Counted from the stretch's first letter, positions 53,784 through 61,798 are shown. The stretch: 64,000 bases of DNA from Clostridia bacterium (GCA_017524725.1 JAFXUZ010000087.1:45384-109383); one strand, 5' to 3'. Notes: generated by a model not told the origin, from the letters alone. Translations and numbers: made by a program.

Positions 53784-54708
53784 AAAAAATGTACCGCACC
53801 GTGCAGTCGCTCACGTCCGGATTCCCTCCCACGCCTTCCGCCACCACCCGGAAGGTCTCCGGCGCGTAATGCTGATACCTTCTCACATACCCCCCGAACT
53901 TTATCGTCACATACAGCCATATCTCGTCCCCGTAGGTGATATTCCTCATCGGCTCCGACATGCTGCTCATGGTGTCCACCGTGTAATATTCGTTTGCTCC
54001 CACGTAATCCGCCCGGTCCTCGTCTATCAGGTTCATGCTCCAATGGACGTCCTGGTCCTGGGGCCTCCCGATGATATCCACCTTCAGGTGCACGATGCTC
54101 CCCGGTTCTTCTCCCCACTTCACCCGGAAATAGATCCCATACCTGCACTGCGTCCCATACGCGGGCTGCGTCCCTTCCCTGGTAAATGTCAGCTGCCTCC
54201 TCACCGAATCCTGGCATGATTCGTTGTTCCCGACCATCGTATACTCGACCCTTGACAGCGCGCTGCCTCCGCTCTGCGGCTGCACCCATACCACCCCGTG
54301 CGCGTCCGGCTCCGTGTCGCTCACGATGATCCTGCTCCGGAAATACGCGTCCAGCAGCACCCCCAGTTCCTGCCCGTTCACCGTCAGGCTGTTCGTCGTC
54401 ACGCTCTTTGTCGTCAGGCCCCCGTTCTGTCCCACCGTCATCACCAGGCTCCCGTCCTTCGCCCTGATCGTGATCCCCGTGTTCGTCACGCTGGTGGACT
54501 CCGTATTGATAAAAGGCTCGCTCGCCTGGTTTATCTTCTCCCTGAGGACCGCCGACAGGTTCTCCTCTTCCATGTTGTACTGCCAGTATTTCAGCTGTTC
54601 GCTCAGCTGGTACAGGTACTGCACTATCCTCTTCAGCGTCTTCTCGTCCTTCAGGTCCCCCTGTCCCAGCTTCCCCAGCTTGTCCAGGTCGATGTTCATC
54701 TGAGCCAT
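53782..54708 (-). CDS. phage structural/tail-associated protein
   Basis: 308 residues. The N-terminal 80 residues are helical (LKRIVQYLYQLSEQLKYWQYNMEEENL) with the LREKINQ.SEP.I segment seen in clostridial phage tail or appendage proteins. The middle strand-rich part contains repeats TGITIRAKDGSLVMTVGQNGGLTTKSVTTNSLTVNGQ, typical of phage fibre or baseplate stem regions. The C-terminus is a compact beta domain. I cannot name the exact role. It lies between the Prp-like gene and the endolysin. Confidence 0.65.
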   Translation of the reverse strand: MAQMNIDLDKLGKLGQGDLKDEKTLKRIVQYLYQLSEQLKYWQYNMEEENLSAVLREKINQASEPFINTESTSVTNTGITIRAKDGSLVMTVGQNGGLTTKSVTTNSLTVNGQELGVLLDAYFRSRIIVSDTEPDAHGVVWVQPQSGGSALSRVEYTMVGNNESCQDSVRRQLTFTREGTQPAYGTQCRYGIYFRVKWGEEPGSIVHLKVDIIGRPQDQDVHWSMNLIDEDRADYVGANEYYTVDTMSSMSEPMRNITYGDEIWLYVTIKFGGYVRRYQHYAPETFRVVAEGVGGNPDVSDCTVRYIF

Positions 54709-54712
54709 TGCC

Positions 54713-55009
54713 TCACCCCTCTCCCGCCTGTTTTACCTTCACATTGTCCGGATACTTTTCCTCCAGCGCCTCCAGCGCCCTCACCGCCGCCTCCAGCACG
54801 CATACATAACAGAACCCATACCCCCGCACCTTCACGCGGCCTTCGCCCATTTCGCACTCCCCGCCGCTCTTCCTCACTGCCTCCCGGCCCAGCATGTCCA
54901 TCAGCACCGACACCGCGGCGCACACAATGTCCTTCCCTTTCTCCCCGTGCCCCGCGTGCCCCTTCGCCTCTATCTCCCCATACTCCAGGTCATACCAAAT
55001 TTCTACCAT
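54713..55009 (-). CDS. Prp-like (YsxB/DUF464) cysteine protease
   Basis: 98 residues. It shows the whole Prp signature: GHA with the catalytic His18, then KGKDIVCAAVSVL with Cys30, twelve residues apart, and a C-terminal helix pair (LEAAVRALEALEEKYP). Host Prp trims the N-terminus of ribosomal protein L27 and is encoded between rplU and rpmA; here neither gene is near. A phage-encoded relative could instead mature a capsid or portal protein. ATG 55009 has AAGGAG upstream. Its stop is 5 nt before the next gene's start. Confidence 0.8.
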   Translation of the reverse strand: MVEIWYDLEYGEIEAKGHAGHGEKGKDIVCAAVSVLMDMLGREAVRKSGGECEMGEGRVKVRGYGFCYVCVLEAAVRALEALEEKYPDNVKVKQAGEG

Positions 55010-55060
55010 CCCGCCATCTCCTTCCCCAAACATCCCAGCATTGCCCCAGGGAAGACCTCG

Positions 55061-55120
55061 TTAGCCTTCCCCGGGATGGGGAAGGTGGCAGCGCCCTCGT
55101 AAGGCGCTGACGGATGAGGT
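55061..55120. repeat. REP-like double-hairpin element, copy 1
   Basis: First hairpin CTTCCCC/GGGGAAG (55066-55084), second CAGCGCC/GGCGCTG (55089-55109), then ACGGATGAGG. The same order is found at 57559-57602. Confidence 0.8.
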
Positions 55121-55150
55121 CGTTCCTCGTTCCCCGTCCCCCGTCTCAGA

Positions 55151-55192
55151 CCATTCCAAAACTTCACTCTCCACTCTTTTCTCTTCACTCTT
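55151..55192 (-). repeat. purine-rich dispersed repeat, copy 4
   Basis: Begins at the TAA stop of the portal gene (TAAGAGTGAAGAG) and ends in GAAGTTTTGGAATGG. Confidence 0.9.
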
Positions 55193-57401
55193 ACCTCGGC
55201 GCCGTCGCGTCCCTCGCCGTGTTCTTCGCCCTCTCCATCATGCTGGTATTGTTCATGATCTTCCCCAAACTGTTCATATCCGGCGTGTCGTTCCTCACCC
55301 TGGTCCCCTCGGCCCCCACCGGCTGCGCGTTCCCCGCCATCGGCGCCGCCGGAGCCGCCTGCGCCGCCACTGCCTGCGCCGCCGCCGGGTCGATCATCCC
55401 CGCCTGCACCAGCCCCTGCAGTATCATCGTCCCGTGCTCCCGGTCCACGATCGCCGCAAGCTTCGCCGTCTCCTGCTGCAGCTGCATCAGCCTGTCGTAC
55501 ATCGTCCCGTTCTTCTCTATGTTCCCGATCACTTCCTGTTTCCCCTCAAAGTCCATCATCCTAAGACACGCCAGACTCACGTCCGTGTTCTGCGGATTGA
55601 AGAACCCCAGTTGGAAAAACTCCTTCGCCATCTCGTTCTGGCTGATCCGGCTGTAGGGGCTTGCCTGCTGCGCCTTCACTTCAACATCGAATATAGGCAG
55701 CCTGCTTTCCTCCATCCCGAACATCCCCGGCTTTGTGCTCCCCTTGATGCGGATATTGGAGAACTCCACAAATTGCTGCGTCCCGTCCGCCCCCGTGATC
55801 CGGAAGGTCCTCTGCTCCGTGTAGAACTGCCGTATGTTCTCCAGCACCAGGTAGCATACCCTGGCGAATGCCCGGTAACTCGCCTTGATCATGTCCCGGC
55901 TCAGCTTGCTGCCCGCTTCCTGCAGCGCCGCTATGGCGCTGGCCGCCGTTACGCCGCTCTGGCTCCCGCCCGCGTTCACGTCCCGGTTCCCGCTGATCTC
56001 CTTCAGCTCGTTGATATAGCTGGTCAGCACGTCGATGTAGTTCCCGCTCAGTCCCTGGACGGTTATCTGCCTTACGTTCTCCTCCCCGACTTCGCCCGCC
56101 ACGTGTACCAGCTTATTGGAATGGTCCTTGAATTCCTCCTCGTTGATGGTCGCCGCGTCCCGGATCCACCACCTGTTGTTCACCGTCTCCAGGGCGTTCT
56201 CGGTGATCGCGTTCTGCAGGCGGTCTATCCTCGTCTGCACCCCCATCATGATATCCACATACCCGAACCCCGCGGGGCTGCCCTCCACCTTGTACATCAC
56301 GTCCAGCACAAACGGATATTTCCCGTGGTCATAGATCCCCGTTCCCCTCAGCGCCGGGTCGTTCTCGGTGGCGTACAGCACCACGTCCCCGCAGAACTTG
56401 CAGAAGTGCAGCACCTCCCGCCCGTCCTGCCATTTTTTATAATACCAGTCGATCACGCTGCTCTTTTCGCTGGCCTCGCTGTCGCTGTCCTCGTAGGCAT
56501 ACTCCGCCGTCTGGAAGTCCTTGCCCCCCAGCTTCCCTTCAAGCTGCGGATACATCGCCACCAGCGTCTCGTTGTCCTCCATGTACACATAAAAAAGGTT
56601 CTTGCTCTCCTGGATGTCGTCGCACCGCGGCTCCCAGTACAGGTTCAGGATGTCCACCCGCTTGATGTCGATGTCCCCCAGGCCGTTCAGCTTCCGGCTG
56701 TTCCAGAATACGCCGTAGCATCCCGTCCCGCTCTTCAGTTTGTATTGCCAGGTCTCGTCGTATACCTGCTCGAAGTCGTTCTGCTCCAGGATCACCGGCA
56801 GCACCTGCGTCAGGATCTCCGCGTCCATCCGGTCCCCGGCCTCCCTCGGAAGAACAGACGGACTCGGGAAATTGTCCATAGCGTCGGCATGCTTATTGGC
56901 CAATGAATTGAACAGCCACCCGCTCGGGGTGTCCGTTTCCCTTACGATGTTCTTCCGGATCATCGGCATGTGCTGCATCCGCCACCACTTTTCATTGGCA
57001 ATGATGCGTTTGTCCATGTTCGCTTTCCCGGCCCGGTACCGGTTCAGCGTCTCCCTGGCTTTGTCCAGCGCCTTCTTGTCTATCGGTCCTTCGGTCTTGT
57101 CCTCTTCCGGCACATACGCCGCCCGGTCCCTTGCCTGCGCTTCCGCCGGGATCTCCCCGCCGAAGCTCTGCCGCACTTCCTGCACCATCGCCGCTTCCCT
57201 GCTCGGCATGCTCCCCTCGTCTCCCGGCAGCGCCTGCCCCGCCGCCATCCTCTGCCCCTCCAGCAGTCCTTCCAGATCCCTCTCGCTCCCCTGCCTGAAT
57301 CCCGCCTGCCTCATCGCCTCATCCCTCACGGCCTTGTCCCTCGCCGCTCCCATCGCGTCCAGCATCCTTCTCCGCTCCGTCTTCTGTCCTCCGCCTGCCA
57401 T
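55191..57401 (-). CDS. phage portal protein, P22-like
   Basis: 736 residues, the size of large podovirus-type portals. Conserved-looking blocks: KRIIANEKWWRMQH, SGWLFNSLANKHADAMDNFP, KSGTGCYGVFWN, YGKYPFVLDVMYKVEGSPAGFGYVDIMM, RIDRLQNAITENALE, and SQSGVTAASAIAALQEAGSKLSRD (the helix after the stem). The C-terminus is Ala/Gln-rich. Portals form the dodecameric DNA entry ring and anchor the terminase. AAAGGAG lies 7 nt before the ATG. The terminase gene is 295 nt upstream, an unusually long AT-rich gap for a phage operon. Confidence 0.8.
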   Translation of the reverse strand: MAGGGQKTERRRMLDAMGAARDKAVRDEAMRQAGFRQGSERDLEGLLEGQRMAAGQALPGDEGSMPSREAAMVQEVRQSFGGEIPAEAQARDRAAYVPEEDKTEGPIDKKALDKARETLNRYRAGKANMDKRIIANEKWWRMQHMPMIRKNIVRETDTPSGWLFNSLANKHADAMDNFPSPSVLPREAGDRMDAEILTQVLPVILEQNDFEQVYDETWQYKLKSGTGCYGVFWNSRKLNGLGDIDIKRVDILNLYWEPRCDDIQESKNLFYVYMEDNETLVAMYPQLEGKLGGKDFQTAEYAYEDSDSEASEKSSVIDWYYKKWQDGREVLHFCKFCGDVVLYATENDPALRGTGIYDHGKYPFVLDVMYKVEGSPAGFGYVDIMMGVQTRIDRLQNAITENALETVNNRWWIRDAATINEEEFKDHSNKLVHVAGEVGEENVRQITVQGLSGNYIDVLTSYINELKEISGNRDVNAGGSQSGVTAASAIAALQEAGSKLSRDMIKASYRAFARVCYLVLENIRQFYTEQRTFRITGADGTQQFVEFSNIRIKGSTKPGMFGMEESRLPIFDVEVKAQQASPYSRISQNEMAKEFFQLGFFNPQNTDVSLACLRMMDFEGKQEVIGNIEKNGTMYDRLMQLQQETAKLAAIVDREHGTMILQGLVQAGMIDPAAAQAVAAQAAPAAPMAGNAQPVGAEGTRVRNDTPDMNSLGKIMNNTSMMERAKNTARDATAPR

Positions 57402-57558
57402 GCCTTTCTCCTTTCCATCTCATCGAAACACTGTGATAACAACTAACTTGCCTGTAATTTGCCTGTAACTTTCTATTTCAAGTAACGGTCAATTCTTAAA
57501 ATAAGGCTCCCCATATTTCAAGTAACATTAAATCCCCGAAACACGGGACACCCCGTAA
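57402..57558 (-). other. AT-rich gap between terminase and portal genes, with short direct repeats
   Basis: This gap is clearly AT-richer than the genes around it. It contains two copies of ATTTCAAGTAAC (57475-57486 and 57515-57526) and two of TTGCCTGTAA (about 57448-57467). A TTGACC -35-like box is present on the minus strand, but the -10 is poor. It may be a secondary promoter or a recombination scar. Confidence 0.45.
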
Positions 57559-57602
57559 GCCTTCCCCTCAGGGGAAGGTGGCGGCGCAGCCGCCGGATGA
57601 GG
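57559..57602. repeat. REP-like double-hairpin element, copy 2
   Basis: Hairpin CCTTCCCC/GGGGAAGG (57560-57578), second hairpin GGCGGC/GCCGCC (57580-57594), then GGATGAGG. It shares arm sequence and order with the copy at 55061. Confidence 0.8.
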
Positions 57603-57696
57603 TTCCTCGTCGCCCTCCTATGGGCGTCCACTTTCTCCCGGCTCCTGCCTTCTCCCCGTGCCGGGGCGTCGTCGGCGCAGCCGACCTTCCTGCCCC

Positions 57697-59199
57697 TCAC
57701 GAATACCCGTAAAATTTCGGCGTGAACTTTGCCGCCTGTGAGTCGCTCCATATATTCAAGGGGTCCGCCTTTGGTGGGTTTTCGTGTGCCGGAGGCTTCG
57801 GCGTGATCCTCCTCTTCATGCACACATACCGGCACTGGTCATACAAATGGTCCTCCTGCCTCGTGTCCACGTCCTCCACGTCCGTGTCGCTGTACACCAG
57901 CCCCGGAAGCGTCCTGATAAAATTCGTGCAGCTGCTGAACACCTGGAACATCGGCTCCCCGATCTCGTCGAACTGCAGCCGGTAGTGCATCTGCATCTTT
58001 CCCGCGATCCGTTCATGGTCCCCCCGGGTAAAGTACACATGGTTCCTCTCGAACAGCTCCGCTATGCTCCCTTCGCTGTTCTTCTGGAAGATCGCCGGGT
58101 CCGCTATCCGCTCTATCCGCTTGTCCTGCAGGTTCGGGTCCTCCTTCTCTATCTCCCGTATCTTCTCCGCCGTCCGGTCCACGCTCCACTGTACACCCAC
58201 GTCCGGGTCCCCGGTGCATCCGTACAGCTCCCTGATCATGTACATCTTTCCCTGCTCGTCCACCGCGTACCACCCGCAGGCAAAGGGCTTGCTGTAACCC
58301 CAGTCATACCCCATCAATATCCGCCAGTGCTTCGGGATGATGAACGGCTCGATCACGTGTGTCCACTTGTGGTCTTTGTAATGGTCGCTGTCGTTCCGCC
58401 ACTCCGTGAATACCTGCCCCGAAAAGCTGTCCCAGTTCCCCTCCAGCAGCGCCGTCCGCTCCTTCTCCGGCAGCATGCTCAGGTTCAGCCGGTACTCCGG
58501 CGCGTTCTCCTCCAGCGCCCGGTTGTCCTCCAGCCTCGCCGGTACAAATATCCTGTACCGCCAGTCGGTGTGCTTCTCTCCCTGCTTGTCCACCCATTCC
58601 ACCCGGCGTTTTACCGGATGCATCGGCGGCGCCACCGTGATGAACCTCTGCTTCACCCATCCGTGCCCGATCCCTCCCGGGTTCCCCGTCGCCCGGATGT
58701 ACGCCCTCGTCCCCGGCCCGCTGGGCCTGTTCCTCGAAAACAGGTAGCTGTATTCGTCATACAGGAAGTGTGTCAGCTCATCGAATGCGATGTAATCGAA
58801 CTGCCAGCCCTGCCATTTCTCCCGGTCCTTCGTGTACTGCATCCCCGCAAAGTATATCTTTGCCCCGCTCGGGAACTTCCAGCAGCTTTGCACGCTGTTA
58901 TACTTCGCCCCCGGCACCGCCCTGGGATAATACCGGTCCGCCTTGTCCAACAGTTCCCCCAGCTGCCGGTATGTCTTCCGGAAGATGATCCCCTTGTACC
59001 ACGGGATCGCTATCTGCCTCAGCGCCTCCACCACCAGCACGTCGCTCTTCCCGCCTCCGGCTGCTCCCCCGTAGAACGCTTCCCACTCGGGCCTCGCCAT
59101 GAACGCCGCCTGCCTCGGCTGCGGGGTCCACACGATCCGTTTATCTTCACTCTTCACTCTCCACTCTCCACTCTTGTCACGCGCCTTTCTCAGGCGCAT
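57697..59199 (-). CDS. phage terminase large subunit
   Basis: About 500 residues. ATPase: Walker A GGAAGGGKS (residues 44-52), Walker B DYIAFDELTHF, coupling motif ATGNPGG. Nuclease: GYDWGYSKPFACGWYAV and later RIADPAIF with acidic ligands. It pumps and cuts DNA at the portal. The start is uncertain. The frame is open to 59283 but then overlaps the Cys-rich gene by 107 nt; ATG 59199 overlaps by 23 nt. A GTG at 59157, inside the dispersed repeat with GGAGAG before it, lies just after the upstream stop. With the longer starts, the repeat is translated as KSGEWRVKSEDK. Confidence 0.88.
   Translation of the reverse strand: MRLRKARDKSGEWRVKSEDKRIVWTPQPRQAAFMARPEWEAFYGGAAGGGKSDVLVVEALRQIAIPWYKGIIFRKTYRQLGELLDKADRYYPRAVPGAKYNSVQSCWKFPSGAKIYFAGMQYTKDREKWQGWQFDYIAFDELTHFLYDEYSYLFSRNRPSGPGTRAYIRATGNPGGIGHGWVKQRFITVAPPMHPVKRRVEWVDKQGEKHTDWRYRIFVPARLEDNRALEENAPEYRLNLSMLPEKERTALLEGNWDSFSGQVFTEWRNDSDHYKDHKWTHVIEPFIIPKHWRILMGYDWGYSKPFACGWYAVDEQGKMYMIRELYGCTGDPDVGVQWSVDRTAEKIREIEKEDPNLQDKRIERIADPAIFQKNSEGSIAELFERNHVYFTRGDHERIAGKMQMHYRLQFDEIGEPMFQVFSSCTNFIRTLPGLVYSDTDVEDVDTRQEDHLYDQCRYVCMKRRITPKPPAHENPPKADPLNIWSDSQAAKFTPKFYGYS
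59145..59175 (-). repeat. purine-rich dispersed repeat, copy 5
   Basis: Begins 1-2 nt after the TGA stop of the Cys-rich gene (TGACAAGAGTGGAGAGTGG) and covers the presumed start region of the terminase gene. Confidence 0.9.
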
Positions 59200-59557
59200 C
59201 CTTATGGCGTGGGCGTCTGCGGGCGAGCCGCCGCCTGCGGCGGGTGCGGGCGGACTTCCTGCGCTTTTTTTCATTGCCGTCAAATACGCGCAGCACCTCC
59301 TCCGGCGCCGGCGCGTCGGCGTCGTAAAGGATGTTCAGCACGCAGGCCTGGGGACAAAGCCTTAAGCAGGATGGACTGGCGCACACGTCGTCCACCCAGC
59401 GGCCGCGGTCGGCGGCGCATTTGAAGCGCTGCACCGAATCCCGCCCGAAGGTGAGAGCTTCGCATACGATGAATGTGCCGGTATCACGGATGTAGAAGGG
59501 GCAGTAGATGCTTTCCGCACCGCCTGCCGGGCGGTTTTTAAGCTGGCTGCAGGTCAT
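59177..59557 (-). CDS. Cys-rich phage protein upstream of terminase
   Basis: 126 residues. Seven or more Cys (CSQLK, YCPFYI, VCEAL, RFKCAADRG, DDVCASPSCLRLCPQAC) suggest zinc binding. It ends in a very basic tail (KKRRKSARTRRRRRLARRR). Similar small Cys-rich proteins stand upstream of terminase genes in clostridial phages and may be regulators; that is a contextual inference. ATG 59557 has AAGGAAG upstream. Confidence 0.65.
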   Translation of the reverse strand: MTCSQLKNRPAGGAESIYCPFYIRDTGTFIVCEALTFGRDSVQRFKCAADRGRWVDDVCASPSCLRLCPQACVLNILYDADAPAPEEVLRVFDGNEKKRRKSARTRRRRRLARRRPRHKDAPEKGA

Positions 59558-59636
59558 TTTTTCACTTCCTTTTCTGATACATATATTTGTTGTGGTAACG
59601 GTACTTTTTTTGTCCCGGCGCCGGGAAAACGGTTTG

Positions 59637-60023
59637 TCAATTGTCCACCTCGGGGCAATCCGTATCCTGCTTTTCCACGGGGGACAGCAGTACCACCCCT
59701 GCCGAGTTGTCCTGCGCTTCCGCCATACGGCGCTGCCTTTCCATATCCTGAATGTCCCGGGAGGTGGGCAGGTTGTACAGTTCCCTGCGCAGCCGGTCGC
59801 ACCTGGACAGGATGTCCACAAAGGAGTCGATCTTTTTCAGGTCGTAGCGTCCGGAGTTTTCCTCCCCGGCCGGCGGGAGCTTTCCGGCGCGTCCCGGGCC
59901 TGACTTCAGGAGGGTATCGTCCCGGTGGGCTTCGCCCAGGTCCGTGATGGCAAGGCTCAGGAGCTTCTTCAGTTTTTTCAGGTCCCTTTCCCCGGGGGAG
60001 GGGGACGCGCGGCTTCGTGTCAA
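59637..60023 (-). CDS. small phage protein at terminase-small-subunit position
   Basis: 128 residues. Start TTG 60023 with a near-perfect AAAAAGGAGG 7 nt upstream; the first residues are TRSRASPSPGERDLKKLKKLL. The rest is helical and charged (DLKKIDSFVDILSRCDRLRRELY, SRDIQDMERQRRMAEAQ). Position and size fit a terminase small subunit, which recognises pac/cos DNA, but no motif proves it. It is the first gene of the phage operon and would be transcribed from the TATAAT at 60055-60060. Confidence 0.55.
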   Translation of the reverse strand: MTRSRASPSPGERDLKKLKKLLSLAITDLGEAHRDDTLLKSGPGRAGKLPPAGEENSGRYDLKKIDSFVDILSRCDRLRRELYNLPTSRDIQDMERQRRMAEAQDNSAGVVLLSPVEKQDTDCPEVDN

Positions 60024-60054
60024 GGCTTGTCCTCCTTTTTGATGCGTTAACGTC

Positions 60055-60172
60055 ATTATACGCGAAAATTGCGTAAAAATCCAGCGAGAGGAAAAACGGA
60101 GAAAAAGCGAGAAATACAGGGAAAAAACAAAGGAAATCACTGCTTTGCATATGCGCAACAAATGCGCAACAT
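60055..60172 (-). promoter_or_regulatory. candidate start region of phage operon
   Basis: TATAAT on the minus strand (60060-60055), 32 nt before the TTG start; the -35 box is poor. About 90 nt upstream lie two direct copies of ATGCGCAACA (60151-60160 and 60162-60171), possible regulator sites. Confidence 0.4.
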
Positions 60173-60324
60173 ATTCTTTTTTTGAATCGACGGATCCCGC
60201 CGGAAGCAGCGATGCGCCCGCAGTTGACGCGCGACGTCCATTGTCAGGGCAAAAAATAAAAAAGCCCATGCATGGACAGACGGGCGGAACGGGAGTATGA
60301 TAAAAAACGGGAGGCAGGATAGAA

Positions 60325-61719
60325 TTGAGCAGGCAGCGAATGGCTCCGGCGGGGGATTTCAGCCGGGGGAGCGTAGGGAGCAACATCATGCAGCAGGCGC
60401 TGCCGCTGTTGGCGGCGGAGATTGTGCACCTGCTGTACAATATCGTGGACCGGATCTATATCGGCCACCTGCCGGGCGCGGACGCCATGGCGCTGACGGG
60501 CCTTGGGGTCACGTTTCCCCTGGTGGCCCTGGTAGGCGCGTTTACCCGGCTGATCGGCACGGGCGGCGCGCCGCTGTTTTCCATTGCACGCGGGGCGGGA
60601 GATACGGATCGGGCGGCGCGGCTCCAGGGTACGGCCGCCGCGTGGCTGGCGCTGCTGAGCGTGTTTGTGTTTGTTTTCTGCATGGCCTTCCGGCGGCCCA
60701 TCCTGTTTTTGTTCGGCGCGGGGGAGAGCAGCTATGCCTATGCCGACCGTTATCTCAGGATCTACCTGTGGGGAACGGCCTTCACCATGATCTCGACAGG
60801 CATGAACGGCTTTATCAACGCCCAGGGCCGCCCCAAGGTGGGCATGATGACGGTGGCGCTGGGCGCGGTGCTTAACCTGATCCTGGATCCGCTGTTTATC
60901 TTTGTTTTCAAAATGTCCATCGAGGGCGCGGCGCTGGCGACGGTCATCAGTCAGGGGGCGTCCTGCGCCTGGGTGGTGCTTTTCCTGTGCGGCAAAAAAG
61001 CGCTGATCCCCATCAGACGCGCGGACCTGCGCCTCAGGCCCAGGATGGCGGGGGAGATCTGCCGGCTGGGCGTATCCGGATTCATCATGTCGGCCACCAA
61101 CTGCCTCACTCAGGCCGCCTGCAACGCGGTACTGCAGGCCCGGGGCGGTGAAAACTGGGTGGGCGTGATGACGGTGCTCCATTCCATCCGGGAGGTGCTG
61201 AGCCTGCCGGTCAACTGCATTTCCACCGGCGCACAGCCCTTTATCGGCTTCAATTACGGTGCGAAGGCCATGGAAAGGGTCAAAAAAGGGATCCGCTTCA
61301 CGTTCTTCGCGGGCGGCGCCAGCACCATGGCGGCCTGGCTTTCGGTGGAGCTGTTCTCCGGGGCTTACGTGCGCCTGTTTACCGACAACGCCGCCATCCT
61401 GCAGGAGGCGCCGGACGCGCTGAAAGCGTACTTTTTCGCTTTTGTGTTCATGGCGTTCCAGATGACGGGGCAGAGCACCTTCACGGCCCTCGGCAGGTCA
61501 AAGCAGGCGGTGTTCTTTTCCCTGCTGCGCAAGGCCTTCATCGTAACGCCCCTCACCTTCCTTTTGCCGTATATCATTACGCCGCCGGTTTACGGCGTGT
61601 TCTGGGCAGAGCCCGTCAGCAACGTGATCGGCGGCCTGGCCTGCTTTATCACGATGATGGCGACGGTGTACTTCAGGCTGAAGGATCCCCATGGCGAAAT
61701 CGGCGCTCAGGCGTCGTAA
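60325..61719 (+). CDS. MATE-family multidrug efflux transporter
   Basis: 464 residues, twelve hydrophobic segments. The start is TTG 60325 with GGGAGG 10 nt upstream. MATE features: ALPLLAAEIVHLLYNIVDRIYIGHLPGADAMALTGLGVTFPL in the first helices, GMNGFINAQGRPK before the central loop, and TGAQPFIGFNYGA. It belongs to the DinF-like group found in Firmicutes and exports cationic compounds using an ion gradient; the drug range is unknown. It is divergent from the phage operon. Confidence 0.9.
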   Translation: MSRQRMAPAGDFSRGSVGSNIMQQALPLLAAEIVHLLYNIVDRIYIGHLPGADAMALTGLGVTFPLVALVGAFTRLIGTGGAPLFSIARGAGDTDRAARLQGTAAAWLALLSVFVFVFCMAFRRPILFLFGAGESSYAYADRYLRIYLWGTAFTMISTGMNGFINAQGRPKVGMMTVALGAVLNLILDPLFIFVFKMSIEGAALATVISQGASCAWVVLFLCGKKALIPIRRADLRLRPRMAGEICRLGVSGFIMSATNCLTQAACNAVLQARGGENWVGVMTVLHSIREVLSLPVNCISTGAQPFIGFNYGAKAMERVKKGIRFTFFAGGASTMAAWLSVELFSGAYVRLFTDNAAILQEAPDALKAYFFAFVFMAFQMTGQSTFTALGRSKQAVFFSLLRKAFIVTPLTFLLPYIITPPVYGVFWAEPVSNVIGGLACFITMMATVYFRLKDPHGEIGAQAS

Positions 61720-61760
61720 GAAGGCGCTTTTGCCGGCCGTAACGGAATAAAATTATCTGC

Positions 61761-61798
61761 CGTCACAGGTCCGACAGCGTATGACGGCCCCTGTGACG
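61761..61798 (+). promoter_or_regulatory. hairpin in the 5' leader of a small-protein gene
   Basis: CGTCACAGG/CCTGTGACG (61761-61769 with 61790-61798) immediately precedes the GGGAGGAG ribosome-binding site. It may modulate translation or be the terminator of the MATE gene. No known riboswitch is recognised. Confidence 0.35.

Noticed and set aside
54713..55009. Host ribosomal-protein operon around the Prp-like gene
   Set aside because: No L21 or L27 frame exists on either side; neighbours are phage genes.
55434..59424. Two long plus-strand frames (490 and 546 codons) opposite portal and terminase
   Set aside because: Arg/Pro/Leu/His-rich mirrors of conserved phage genes; starts lack ribosome-binding sites.
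60301..60325. ATG starts further inside the MATE gene
   Set aside because: The TTG at 60325 has a well-placed GGGAGG, and the first membrane helix would lose its leader with later starts.
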